A stretch of 48,568 nucleotides of DNA, taken from Euzebya sp. GTDB lineage: Bacteria > Actinomycetota > Nitriliruptoria > Euzebyales > Euzebyaceae. The stretch lies in NCBI RefSeq assembly GCF_964222135.1, contig NZ_CAXQBR010000007.1, positions 1-48,568 of the forward strand. The letters are read 5' to 3'. Shown piece after piece: positions 16,665-24,797 of the stretch. The position numbers and the translations under genes are program-made. Under the pieces are notes generated by a model. That model made no database searches and had not been told where the DNA came from. It saw only the letters and a program-made list of their open reading frames with translations. The stretch's first letter is position 1, and each line of letters begins with the position of its first letter.

Positions 16665-17516
16665 ATGAGCCTGGCGCACCAGCTCACGACCGCGCCGGTC
16701 ATCACCTCGACGGCGAACCCCGCCGTCAAGGCCGCCGCGAAGCTCGCGGCGCGGAAGGGCCGGCGTGACGAGCGCGCCTTCCTGGTCGAGGGGCCGCAGG
16801 CGGTCAGCGAGGCGCTGGGCCAGCTCATCGAGGTCTTCGCCACCCCGCAAGCCCTCGACGACCATGCCGAGCTGCTGCGCCAGGCCGCCGGGGCGGGGGC
16901 GGAGGTCCGGGCCGTCACCCCCGAGGTGCTGCGGGTCCTCGCCGACACCGTCACGCCCCAGGGCCTGGTCGGCGTCGCGCCGATCCGCGACGTCGCGCTG
17001 GTCGACGTCCTCCCCACCGCCCGCTTCCTGGTCGTGCTCGACGGGGTCAGCGATCCGGGCAACGCCGGCACGATCATCCGCACCGCGGACGCGGCGGGCG
17101 CCGACGCGGTCGTGTTCCTCGCCGGCAGCGTCGACCCGTACAACCCGAAGGCCGTCCGAGCGTCGACGGGGTCGGTCTTCCACCTGCCGATCGTCACCGG
17201 CGCCGCGCCGGAGGCCCTGGCCGACCTCGCTGCGGCCGGCCTGCAGGTCCTGGCTGCCGACGTGCGGGCCTCGGTCCCCCTCGCGGAGGTGGACCTGTCG
17301 GTCCCGACCGCGCTCGTCTTCGGGGGTGAGGCGGCGGGCCTCTCGGCGACGGTGCTCGCGGGATGTAGCGTGTCAGTCCACATCCCAATCGCTCGCCCCG
17401 AACGCCCTGGCCACCACGGACACGCGGAGAGCCTCAACCTGGCTGCAGCAGTCGCGGTCATGGCGTACGCGGTGCACGACGCGCAGCAGCACGCCACGGC
17501 TCACACGGAGACATGA
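16665..17516 (+). CDS. SpoU/TrmH-family RNA 2'-O-methyltransferase
   Basis: SAM-dependent 2'-O-ribose methyltransferase of the SPOUT class, 283 aa. The N-terminal L30e-like substrate-binding domain is at about 10-105 (KGRRDERAFLVEGPQAV). The knotted SPOUT domain carries all three motifs: DPGNAGTIIRTADAAG, FGGEAAGLS and ESLNLAAAVAVMAY. It is the TrmH/TsnR-like gene that follows rplT in many actinobacteria; rRNA or tRNA as substrate cannot be told from sequence. GGAGGAAGG lies 7 bases before the ATG. The stop overlaps the histidine kinase start (ATGA). Confidence 0.92.
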   Translation: MSLAHQLTTAPVITSTANPAVKAAAKLAARKGRRDERAFLVEGPQAVSEALGQLIEVFATPQALDDHAELLRQAAGAGAEVRAVTPEVLRVLADTVTPQGLVGVAPIRDVALVDVLPTARFLVVLDGVSDPGNAGTIIRTADAAGADAVVFLAGSVDPYNPKAVRASTGSVFHLPIVTGAAPEALADLAAAGLQVLAADVRASVPLAEVDLSVPTALVFGGEAAGLSATVLAGCSVSVHIPIARPERPGHHGHAESLNLAAAVAVMAYAVHDAQQHATAHTET

Positions 17517-18685
17517 CCACCACGTCGGGATCGCCACGACCGCCAGCCGAGCTCGCTGGCCTGGAGCTCCTGCCCGACCCGGCGGTCGCCGTGGACGCCC
17601 ACGGGGTGATCGCGTACGCCAACCCCCTGGCGCGGCGGCTGCTCGCCGACGGCGGCGGCGAGCTCGTCGGCGCCCCGGCGCCCCGCACGCTGCGCCTGCG
17701 CACCGAGGACGGGTCGGACTGGTGGAGCTGCGCCGAGCCCCTGGCCGGCGACGCGACGGTGATCCGGCGCCTCGCCGAGCAGGAGCTGAACCTGCAGGTC
17801 GGCTCCACGAACCGGGCGGTCGCGGTCAACGGCACGCGGCTGACCACCGGCCCGCTGGCCGGGGGGCTGCTGCTCACCGTGCGGCGCGCCGAGGCGCGCC
17901 GGCGACGTGACACCGCGCGCAGCGACCTCGTGTCCACCGTCAGCCACGAGCTGCGCAGCCCGCTGACCAGCGTGAAGGGGTTCACGAAGACGCTCCTCGC
18001 GAAGTGGGACCGGTTCAGCGACGACCAGAAGAAGCAGATGCTGGCGACGGTCAACGAGGACGCGGACCGGGTGACCCGCCTGCTGGGCGAGCTGCTGGCC
18101 GTGTCCCGGATCGACGCCGGCCGCCTGCAGCTCAAGCGGCAGATGGTGCGCCTGCCCCAGCTCATCGACGGGGTGGTGACCCGCACCGCCGCCGGGATCG
18201 GCCAGGGTCGCGCGGTCGACGTCGTCGTCGGCGACGTGCCCGACCTCTACGCCGACCCCGACCGCCTCGAGCAGGTCCTCGGCAACCTCCTCGAGAACGC
18301 GATCAAGTACACCGACGGGCCGATCGAGATCGCCGCGGAGGAGGGGGCGGACGTCGTCACCGTGACCGTCAGCGATCACGGGGCGGGCATCGAGCCGGAG
18401 GTCCGCAACGCCGTCTTCACGAAGTTCTACCGCCGCCCGGGTGAGAAGCGGCAGGGCACCGGCCTCGGCCTCTACATCACCAAGGGCCTCGTGGAGGCGC
18501 ACGGCGGCGAGATCTGGGTCACCTCCGACGTCGGACGCGGGTCCACCTTCGCCTTCACGATCCCGAAGGGCGGCCTCGAGCTCGCCGGCATCGACATGGA
18601 CGCCCTCCGCGCCAGCGTGATGACGACCCAGGACAGCGTCGCCTCCCCCTCCTCCCACGGATCTCCGAACGGACCGCCGCAGTGA
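17513..18685 (+). CDS. Cytoplasmic PAS-type sensor histidine kinase
   Basis: A 390-aa two-component sensor without membrane segments. Residues 15-125 look like a PAS domain (DPAVAVDAHGVIAYANPLARRLL). The HisKA domain has the H-box VSTVSHELRSPLTS with phosphoacceptor His145. The ATPase domain shows the N box NLLENAIKY, G1 SDHGAGI, F-box FTKFYR and G2 GTGLGLYI. It has no cognate regulator next to it. The ATG overlaps the methyltransferase stop and its own stop overlaps the pheS GTG, so it is translationally locked into the rplT-pheST operon. I recall a similar kinase upstream of pheS in Streptomyces, so this may be a conserved actinobacterial arrangement. Confidence 0.92.
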   Translation: MTTTSGSPRPPAELAGLELLPDPAVAVDAHGVIAYANPLARRLLADGGGELVGAPAPRTLRLRTEDGSDWWSCAEPLAGDATVIRRLAEQELNLQVGSTNRAVAVNGTRLTTGPLAGGLLLTVRRAEARRRRDTARSDLVSTVSHELRSPLTSVKGFTKTLLAKWDRFSDDQKKQMLATVNEDADRVTRLLGELLAVSRIDAGRLQLKRQMVRLPQLIDGVVTRTAAGIGQGRAVDVVVGDVPDLYADPDRLEQVLGNLLENAIKYTDGPIEIAAEEGADVVTVTVSDHGAGIEPEVRNAVFTKFYRRPGEKRQGTGLGLYITKGLVEAHGGEIWVTSDVGRGSTFAFTIPKGGLELAGIDMDALRASVMTTQDSVASPSSHGSPNGPPQ

Positions 18686-19737
18686 ACGACACCGCCCAGC
18701 CGCTGACCGAGACCCTCGAGGCGCTCGGGTCCGAGGCGCTGGCCGCCATCGCCGCCGCCCCCGACCTCGACGCGCTCGACGAGGTCCGCCAGACCTTCAT
18801 GGGCAAGAAGGGCCGGGTCAGCCTCATCAAGCGCCAGCTCGGCGGCCTCGACCACGAGGACCGGAGAGTCGTCGGCCAGGCCGTCAACGACGTGAACGCC
18901 CGGTTCGCCGCGGCGTTCGACGCCCGCCGGACCCAGCTCGAGCTCGAGCGGGACGCCGAGATCCTGGCGGCCGAGTCGATCGACATCACCCTGCCGCCCC
19001 GCGTGCCGCGGACCGGGTCGCTCCACCCGCTGCGCCAGACCCTCGACGCGATCCTCGACGTGTTCGTCGGGCTCGGCTACGAGGTCGTCACCGGCCCGGA
19101 GGTCGAGTCGGACTGGTTCAACTTCGACGCCCTCAACACGCCGATGGACCACCCGGCCCGCACCCTGCAGGACACGATCTACGTCCAGGGGCTGGACGAG
19201 GCCCCCCGCCGAGATGACGGCACGACCGGCCTGCTGCTCCGGACCCAGACCTCCCCGATGCAGATCCGGACCATGCTCGACCGCGAGCCGCCGGTGTACG
19301 TGGCGGTCCCCGGCCGCGTGTACCGCCAGGACACGCCGGACGCGACCCACCTGCCGGTCTTCCACCAGATCGAGGGGCTGGCGCTCGACACCGACCTCTC
19401 CCTCGCCGACCTGTACGGGACGCTGATGGCCTTCGCCCGGGCGCTGGTCGGCGAGGACGTGCAGCTGCGCTTCCGCCCCCACTACTTCCCGTTCACCGAG
19501 CCGTCGGCCGAGCTCGACGCCTGGGTCCCCGACGGCCGCGGCGGCGGGCGCTGGACCGAGCTGCTGGGCTCCGGCATGGTGCACCCGAACGTGCTCGCGG
19601 CCGGCGGCCACGACCCCGAGGTCGTGCAGGGGTTCGCGTTCGGCATCGGCATCGAGCGGACCGCGATGGTGCGCTACGGCGTGCCGGACCTGCGGCTCTT
19701 CGCCGACAACGACATCCGGCTGCTGTCCAGCTTCTAG
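18682..19737 (+). CDS. pheS: Phenylalanyl-tRNA synthetase alpha subunit
   Basis: Catalytic subunit (351 aa) that charges tRNA-Phe together with PheT. The N-terminal coiled-coil arm (1-95) includes FMGKKGRVSLIKRQLG. The class II core includes HPLRQTLDAILDVF, LLLRTQTSPMQIR (motif 2 region), the FHQIEGLALD strand, RPHYFPFTEPSAE, and motif 3 GFAFGIGIERTAMVRYG. The GTG start overlaps the kinase stop by four bases. The gene is 89 bases ahead of pheT. Confidence 0.97.
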   Translation: MNDTAQPLTETLEALGSEALAAIAAAPDLDALDEVRQTFMGKKGRVSLIKRQLGGLDHEDRRVVGQAVNDVNARFAAAFDARRTQLELERDAEILAAESIDITLPPRVPRTGSLHPLRQTLDAILDVFVGLGYEVVTGPEVESDWFNFDALNTPMDHPARTLQDTIYVQGLDEAPRRDDGTTGLLLRTQTSPMQIRTMLDREPPVYVAVPGRVYRQDTPDATHLPVFHQIEGLALDTDLSLADLYGTLMAFARALVGEDVQLRFRPHYFPFTEPSAELDAWVPDGRGGGRWTELLGSGMVHPNVLAAGGHDPEVVQGFAFGIGIERTAMVRYGVPDLRLFADNDIRLLSSF

Positions 19738-19750
19738 CCCACCGACTGAA

Positions 19751-19801
19751 GGGTCCGTCCCCGCGCGCCTGCCACGCCGCGGCCCGGCCGGGCTCGGACC
19801 C
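19751..19801. promoter_or_regulatory. Structured gap between pheS and pheT
   Basis: GGGTCCG (19751-19757) pairs with CGGACCC (19795-19801), and the enclosed region contains a perfect 12-bp palindrome GCCCGGCCGGGC (19782-19793). The gap is longer than other intra-operon gaps here. It could be an RNA stem limiting read-through or a processing site; no Phe-rich leader peptide is visible. Confidence 0.35.
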
Positions 19802-19826
19802 CTCCACCGATCCGAGGAGCACCGCG

Positions 19827-22256
19827 ATGCGCGTCCCCATCTCGTGGCTGTACGAGTACGTCGACCTCGACCAGTCGCCCGAGCGGCTGGCCGACACCCT
19901 CACCCTGGGCGGGCTCGAGGTCGACGCCGTCCACCGGCCCACGGCCGGCACCCGCGGCGTCCGGGTCGTCGAGGTCGTCGAGGTCGGCGACGTGCCCGGC
20001 TCGGACAAGCTGTCGCTGGTCCAGGCCGACGACGGCGAGCAGGTCTGGGAGATCGTCTGCGGCGCGCGCAACTTCACCGTCGGCGACCGGGTCCCCGCCG
20101 CACTGCCCGGGGCGGTCCTGCCGGGCGGGTTCGAGATCGGCCGCAAGCAGCTGATGGGGGTCACCTCGAACGGGATGCTGGCGAGCGCCCGGGAGCTCGG
20201 CGTCGGCGACGACCACACCGGCATCTGGCTGCTCGGCCCCGACGCGCCCGTCGGCGCGGACCTGACCGGCTGGCTGGACCTCGACGAGGCCGTCCTCGAC
20301 ATCGAGCTCACCCCGGACCGCGGGTACGGCGCGTCGTTGTGGGGGCTCGCCCGCGACCTGTCGGCGCTCACCGGCGCCGAGCTGCGCATCCCCGAGCTGG
20401 CTGGCAACCCCGACGGCGACCCGGGCATCGGCGTGACCATCGACGAGGGGTCGGGCTGCCGGCGCTGGGACGGCCGCGGCATCGCGGGCGTGTCGGTCCG
20501 GCCGTCGCCCGCGCTGGTGCAGAAGCGGCTGGCGCTGGCCGGGATGCGCCCGATCTCGAACGTCGTCGACGCCACCAACTACGCGATGCTCGAGACGGGG
20601 TACCCGGTCCACGCCTACGACACGTCGCTGCTGACCGGCGACCTGGTCGTGCGGCCGGCCGAGCCGGGCGAGACCCTCACCACCCTCGACGGGGTGGCGC
20701 GCACCCTGGACGGCGAGGACGTCGTCATCGCCGACGCGTCCGGACCCATCGGCCTGGCAGGGATCATGGGTGGCGAGGCGACCGAGATCAACGCGCTCAC
20801 CACCGACCTCTACGTCGAGGTCGCCGCCTGGGACCCGGTCAAGGTGCTGCGGACCGGCCGCCGCCACCAGCTGTTCACCGAGGCGCGGTCCCGCTTCGAG
20901 CGGACCGTTTCCGCCCAGTGGCTGCCCGCCGGCGCGTCCCGGGTCAACGACCTGATCGTCGAGTGGGCCGGCGGCACCGTCGTGGGCGGCCACGACCACC
21001 ACGTCATCCGCGACCAGCGGCCCAAGATCGCCCTGCGCAGCGAGCGCATCCGCTCGCTGCTCGGCATCGACGTCGACGCCGACGCGCAGGCGGACCTGCT
21101 CCGCCGCATCGGGTGCACCGTGAAGGGCGAGGGACCCGAGCGGACCGTGACGCCGCCGCCGTACCGCCCCGACCTCACCATCGAGGCGGACCTGGCCGAG
21201 GAGGTCGCCCGGCTGCACGGCTACGACAAGATCACCCCGACCGTGCCGTCGACGGGCCGCGCAGGGCGCCGGTCGCCGGAGGACCTCGCGGCCCTCGCGA
21301 TCCGGCGGGCGCTCGCGGGCGCCGGCTGGACCGAGGCGCTGCTGTACCCCTTCATCGCCGACGAGGACCTGGCCGCGCTCGGCCTCTCGCCCGACGACCC
21401 GCGCCGGCGGACCGTGAAGCTGGTCAACCCCCTCAGCAAGGAGGAGTCGGTGCTGCGCACCACCCTCCTCCCCGGCCTCCTCGCCACCGTCCGCCGGAAC
21501 GTCAACCGCCAGCAGGGTGACGTGGCGCTGTTCGAGACCGGCCACGTGTTCGTGCCCCCCAGCGCCGACCACCCCGCGGCCGACAGCGGCACCGAGGGTG
21601 TCTCGCTGCCCGCCGAGCCGGATCACCTGGCCCTCGTGGCCTGCGGCGCGTTCGAGGTGCGACGCCACGACCGGTCCGCCCGGCAGGTCGACGTCGCCGA
21701 CGTCCTCGGCGCGGTCGAGGTGATCCGCCACACCGTCGGCGCGGACGCCCTGTCGGTCGAGCGGACCACCGAGATGCCGTTCCACCCGGGCCGCGCGGCG
21801 CGGGTCTCGTTCGGGGGGACGCCCGTGGGCGTGGTCGGTGAGCTCCACCCGCGGGTGTGCGACGCCTTCGAGGTGCCGCGCCGCACCGTGGCCGCTGAGC
21901 TCCGCCTCGACGTCATCGTCGCGGGCGGGGCGGCCCTGCCGACGGCGACGGTCCCCTCGTCCCTCCCCAGCCTGCGCTTCGACGTCGCGGCCCTGGTCGA
22001 CGCCGACCTCGACCACGCGACACTGCGCACGGCCGTCGCCGAGGCGGCGGGGGACCGCCTCACGGCGATCGAGCTGTTCGACGTCTTCGCCGGCGAGCAG
22101 CTGGGGGAGGGGAAGAAGTCCCTCGCCTTCAGCCTCGTCCTCGACGACCCGGAGACCCAGCTCACCGACGCGGAGGAGGCCGCCGCGATCGAGCGGATCG
22201 CGACCGCGATCGAGCGGCTGGGCGGGGAGATGCGGGGCGGCCCGGCGCGCAGCTGA
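19827..22256 (+). CDS. pheT: Phenylalanyl-tRNA synthetase beta subunit
   Basis: Large subunit (809 aa) for tRNA binding and editing. Domains in order: N-terminal MRVPISWLYEYVDL segment, EMAP/tRNA-binding domain (about 40-155, KLSLVQADDGEQVWEIVCGA), B3/B4 editing domain (about 205-375, with LIVEW at its end), B5 domain (about 395-470), a catalytic-like domain (480-690) and the anticodon-binding FDX-ACB domain (about 715-809, SSLPSLRFDVAALVD). ATG 19827 has a GAGGAGC Shine-Dalgarno. It ends 22 bases from a convergent lipoprotein gene. Confidence 0.97.
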   Translation: MRVPISWLYEYVDLDQSPERLADTLTLGGLEVDAVHRPTAGTRGVRVVEVVEVGDVPGSDKLSLVQADDGEQVWEIVCGARNFTVGDRVPAALPGAVLPGGFEIGRKQLMGVTSNGMLASARELGVGDDHTGIWLLGPDAPVGADLTGWLDLDEAVLDIELTPDRGYGASLWGLARDLSALTGAELRIPELAGNPDGDPGIGVTIDEGSGCRRWDGRGIAGVSVRPSPALVQKRLALAGMRPISNVVDATNYAMLETGYPVHAYDTSLLTGDLVVRPAEPGETLTTLDGVARTLDGEDVVIADASGPIGLAGIMGGEATEINALTTDLYVEVAAWDPVKVLRTGRRHQLFTEARSRFERTVSAQWLPAGASRVNDLIVEWAGGTVVGGHDHHVIRDQRPKIALRSERIRSLLGIDVDADAQADLLRRIGCTVKGEGPERTVTPPPYRPDLTIEADLAEEVARLHGYDKITPTVPSTGRAGRRSPEDLAALAIRRALAGAGWTEALLYPFIADEDLAALGLSPDDPRRRTVKLVNPLSKEESVLRTTLLPGLLATVRRNVNRQQGDVALFETGHVFVPPSADHPAADSGTEGVSLPAEPDHLALVACGAFEVRRHDRSARQVDVADVLGAVEVIRHTVGADALSVERTTEMPFHPGRAARVSFGGTPVGVVGELHPRVCDAFEVPRRTVAAELRLDVIVAGGAALPTATVPSSLPSLRFDVAALVDADLDHATLRTAVAEAAGDRLTAIELFDVFAGEQLGEGKKSLAFSLVLDDPETQLTDAEEAAAIERIATAIERLGGEMRGGPARS

Positions 22257-22278
22257 CGCGGGCCGGGCGGGGGAGGGG

Positions 22279-22878
22279 TCAGGCGGCCCCGTCGACCAGC
22301 TCGCGGTCCCCGAGGGGAGCGTCGAGGGTGATGGTGTGCTGCGTGGCGATCGCCTGCTCGGTGCAGTAGACGTCGGCCTCCGGCGGGTGCTCGCTCGCCT
22401 GGACGAGCGTGATCGTGACCGTGGTGTCGGTCTCGACGACCCGGACGTCGGCGAGCACGGTGCAGGGCGCGACGCCGGACCACCAGCGCAGCGTGACCTC
22501 GGTGCCGTCCGCCGAGACGTCCGCTGACTCCCACGGGATCTCGCGCGGCTCCCCCTGGGCGGTCGGGACGATCTCGACGGGTTCGTAGGTGACCGCCGGC
22601 CCCTCGCCGGTGCACCCCTCCGGGGGGCACGGGGCCGCGGAGGGGTCCGGGGCGGTGTCCGAGCACTCGGTCGAGTCGGGCGCGCAGATCGTGGCGTCCG
22701 GGGCCGAGGAGACGGGTGCGTCCGGATCCGGGGTGGTCGGCGGGTCGCTTGTCGGCGCGGGTTCGGTGGCCGGCGGGGGGGCCGCGCCGACGCCCGTGCC
22801 CTCCTGGGGGCCGCAGGCGACGAGCACCAGTGCGAGGGAGGCGATCAGGACGGTCAGCAGGGGGCGGGGGGAGGTCAT
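22279..22878 (-). CDS. Lipoprotein of unknown function
   Basis: A 199-aa secreted lipoprotein. Signal peptide 1-21, lipobox LVLVAC with Cys22, then a Pro/Thr/Ala/Asp-rich linker (about 25-90) that includes several cysteines (CAPDSTECSD, CPPEGCTGEG) which may form disulfides. The C-terminal 90 residues contain WWSGVAPCTVLADVRVVETDTTVTITL and end with LDAPLGDRELVDGA, a beta-rich tail I recognise as recurrent in uncharacterised actinobacterial secreted proteins. The ATG at 22878 is chosen because it gives the signal peptide. It converges with pheT. Confidence 0.75.
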   Translation of the reverse strand: MTSPRPLLTVLIASLALVLVACGPQEGTGVGAAPPPATEPAPTSDPPTTPDPDAPVSSAPDATICAPDSTECSDTAPDPSAAPCPPEGCTGEGPAVTYEPVEIVPTAQGEPREIPWESADVSADGTEVTLRWWSGVAPCTVLADVRVVETDTTVTITLVQASEHPPEADVYCTEQAIATQHTITLDAPLGDRELVDGAA

Positions 22879-22959
22879 GTGCGGTCCGACGTCTGCCGAC
22901 CCGCCGGCGTTCCGTCCCCCCGCGTGCCGTCCCCCGGCGTGATGGAGGAGACTGGGCAC

Positions 22960-23238
22960 ATGTGCCGCAACATCACCGAGCTGCGGGGCCTCGAGCCCCC
23001 GGCGACCGAGGACGAGATCACCGCAGCCGCCCGCCAGTACATCCGCAAGGTGACCGGCATCCGGTCGCCGAACGCCGTGGTGTCGCCCGGCTACGAGGCC
23101 GCCGTCGCGCAGGTCGCCGAGGTCACCAGCGCCCTGCTGGCCGACCTGCCCGACCGACGGCAACCGCCGCAGACCGTGCCGCCCCTGCGCCGCCCGCAGG
23201 TCCGCGCCCGGATGGGCCTGCCGCCCTTCGAGGGTTGA
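22960..23238 (+). CDS. DUF2277 family protein
   Basis: A 92-aa cytoplasmic protein that matches the DUF2277 pattern: it opens MCRNITELRGLEPPATEDEI, continues with ARQYIRKVTG and a helical AQVAEVTSALLADL segment, and has a basic tail. The function of this family is unknown. The ATG at 22960 is chosen because the conserved MCRNI begins there and GGAGGAG lies 10-16 bases upstream. It is divergent from the lipoprotein gene and convergent with the ROK kinase gene. Confidence 0.85.
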   Translation: MCRNITELRGLEPPATEDEITAAARQYIRKVTGIRSPNAVVSPGYEAAVAQVAEVTSALLADLPDRRQPPQTVPPLRRPQVRARMGLPPFEG

Positions 23239-23258
23239 GGGGCCACGGCTCCCGCGTG

Positions 23259-23306
23259 CTCAGACGGCCAGGTTCTCAGACGGCCAGGGTTGCTCAGACC
23301 GCCAGG
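23259..23306. repeat. Triplicated gene 3' end including a stop codon
   Basis: CTCAGACGGCCAGG occurs at 23259-23272 and 23275-23288, and as CTCAGACCGCCAGG at 23293-23306. The last copy contains the stop codon (23294-23296) and last codons of the ROK kinase gene on the minus strand. The two outer copies are therefore duplicates of the gene end lying downstream of the real stop, each with an intact stop. Confidence 0.85.
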
Positions 23307-24244
23307 GTCACTGAGCGGGCCAGCTCGGCCGCGCCGACTACGCCGGCGTCGTCGCCCAGGGTCGCCACGACCCAGCGACGCTCGACGTCGGGCGCCATGA
23401 GCCGTGGCCTGGTCGCCTCGGCGATCCAGTCGACGTGGTCCTGCCCGAACTTCTCGGTCAGCCCGCCGCCGAAGACCACGGTGTCGACGTCGAGGATGTT
23501 GAGCGCCCCGCCGAGGGCCACGCTGAGGGCGGCGACGGCCTCCTCGATGATGACGACCGCGACCTCGTCACGGTCCTTCCAGGCGGCCTTCCAGACGCTC
23601 GACGTGATGCGGTCCTTGCCCTTCTCCGCCATGATCTCCGGGATCCGGGTCAACCGGCCCTCGGCGCGGAACCGGTCGATCGCGGACTCCATGCCCGCAC
23701 GGCCGGCGTAGGCCTCCAGGCAGCCCCACCGCCCGCAGGCGCAGCGCCGGGGGTTGGCCTTGGCGACCGGCACGTGCCCGAGCTCGCCGGCCACGCCGTG
23801 CACGCCCTGGTGCATGCGCCCGTCGAGGACCAGCCCACCGCCGACGCCCGTGCCGAGCCAGCAGCCCAGCACGTCCGTGCTGCCCTGCCCCGCACCGTGG
23901 CGGGCCTCGCCGAGCGTGCCGAGGTTCGCGTCGTTGCCCACCACGACCGGGGCCCCGCCGATCCGGGGGGAGATCATGTCCGCCAACGGGACGTCACGCC
24001 CCCACCCGACCAGGTTCGGGGCCTCCAGCACGATCCCGTCGATCACCGGACCGGGCACGCCGAGGCCGATCGCCGCCGGCTCCGGGTCGAGCTCGAGGAC
24101 CGACTCGACGATCAGCTCGACGACCGCCTCCGGCCCCTCCGTCGGTGTCGCGTGCTTGATGTGCTCGGTCGCGCTGCCGGTCTCGTCGACGGCGGCCACC
24201 AAGATCTTGGTGCCGCCCAGGTCCACACCGATCACAGATCCCAT
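23294..24244 (-). CDS. ROK-family glucokinase
   Basis: Sugar kinase of the ROK family, 316 aa, probably forming glucose-6-phosphate from glucose and ATP. Residues: phosphate loop IGVDLGGTKI (5-14), catalytic Asp105 in VVGNDANLGTLGEA, the GTGVGGGLV loop, Glu154 and His157 in GELGHVPV, and the zinc cluster with Cys168, Cys170 and Cys175 in CACGRWGCLEAYAG. No helix-turn-helix domain precedes it, so it is a kinase and not a ROK repressor. A TAGGCT box 6 bases before the ATG predicts a leaderless mRNA. Confidence 0.92.
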   Translation of the reverse strand: MGSVIGVDLGGTKILVAAVDETGSATEHIKHATPTEGPEAVVELIVESVLELDPEPAAIGLGVPGPVIDGIVLEAPNLVGWGRDVPLADMISPRIGGAPVVVGNDANLGTLGEARHGAGQGSTDVLGCWLGTGVGGGLVLDGRMHQGVHGVAGELGHVPVAKANPRRCACGRWGCLEAYAGRAGMESAIDRFRAEGRLTRIPEIMAEKGKDRITSSVWKAAWKDRDEVAVVIIEEAVAALSVALGGALNILDVDTVVFGGGLTEKFGQDHVDWIAEATRPRLMAPDVERRWVVATLGDDAGVVGAAELARSVTLAV

Positions 24245-24250
24245 GGCCGG

Positions 24251-24256
24251 AGCCTA
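24251..24256 (-). promoter_or_regulatory. Minus-10 box of the ROK kinase gene
   Basis: On the minus strand TAGGCT lies exactly 6 bases before the ATG with no Shine-Dalgarno in between, giving a leaderless arrangement. Confidence 0.5.
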
Positions 24257-24296
24257 ACCGCCACCCGCGCCGGCCAACCGGCCGGAGGGCTCGCGG

Positions 24297-24428
24297 TGCA
24301 CGGATCGACCACCGCTCGTCCGCACTGCGCGCGCCCGAGATCCCAGAACCCGCGCCGACGGTGACGGGACCGCACGGATCGACCACGCCGGACCGCTCTC
24401 CGCAGCGGGTTCGTGGTCGATCCGTGCA
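24297..24428. repeat. Intergenic element: 16-bp motif, two forward and one inverted copy
   Basis: TGCACGGATCGACCAC occurs at 24297-24312, again as a 15-bp core at 24372-24386, and inverted and complete at 24413-24428. A degenerate forward copy (CACGGTCGACC) starts near 24463. It fills most of the 280-base space between the divergent ROK kinase and the small gene at 24525. The second and third copies can pair as a 15-bp stem with a 26-base loop. I see no other gene in the space. Confidence 0.85.
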
Positions 24429-24524
24429 ACGGCGTGGGGAGGGGGGCCGGACGTGAGGTCCCACGGTCGACCGGACACCTCGGGTCATGGTTGGCGGGGT
24501 GGTGCGGCGGGCAAGAACCTCCAC

Positions 24525-24779
24525 ATGACCACCACGATCGACACCGTCCACCTCGCGAGCCAGCTGGCCCTGAGCGCGGCCTGGCAGCACCTGGACGAGG
24601 ACGTCTCCCCGGTCGACGCCGCGTGCGAGGTCCTCGAGATCACCCCTGACGACGGCCGCCGGGCCGAGGTGGCCGGCGCGGTCGCCGCCACCGGCGAGAT
24701 GGACTGGACCGCGCAGGTCGCCATGGCCGTCCACCTGCTGCTGTTCGCCGCCGACTCGCCGATGCCGTTCGCGGCCTGA
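24525..24779 (+). CDS. Small protein of unknown function
   Basis: An 84-aa acidic, mostly helical protein (MTTTIDTVHLASQLALSAAW at the start, ending in a hydrophobic AMAVHLLLFAADS). No family recognised. Codon use is normal for the genome. The ATG at 24525 is preferred over earlier GTG codons because the upstream part reads as repeat-containing intergenic DNA. No good Shine-Dalgarno is seen. It converges with the E1 gene with an 18-base gap. Confidence 0.5.
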   Translation: MTTTIDTVHLASQLALSAAWQHLDEDVSPVDAACEVLEITPDDGRRAEVAGAVAATGEMDWTAQVAMAVHLLLFAADSPMPFAA

Positions 24780-24797
24780 CCCGCAGCCGATCCCGAC

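Noticed and set aside
19734-22016. A 760-codon minus-strand frame opposite pheT
   Set aside because: pheT is unmistakable on the plus strand; the antisense product is low-complexity and lacks motifs.
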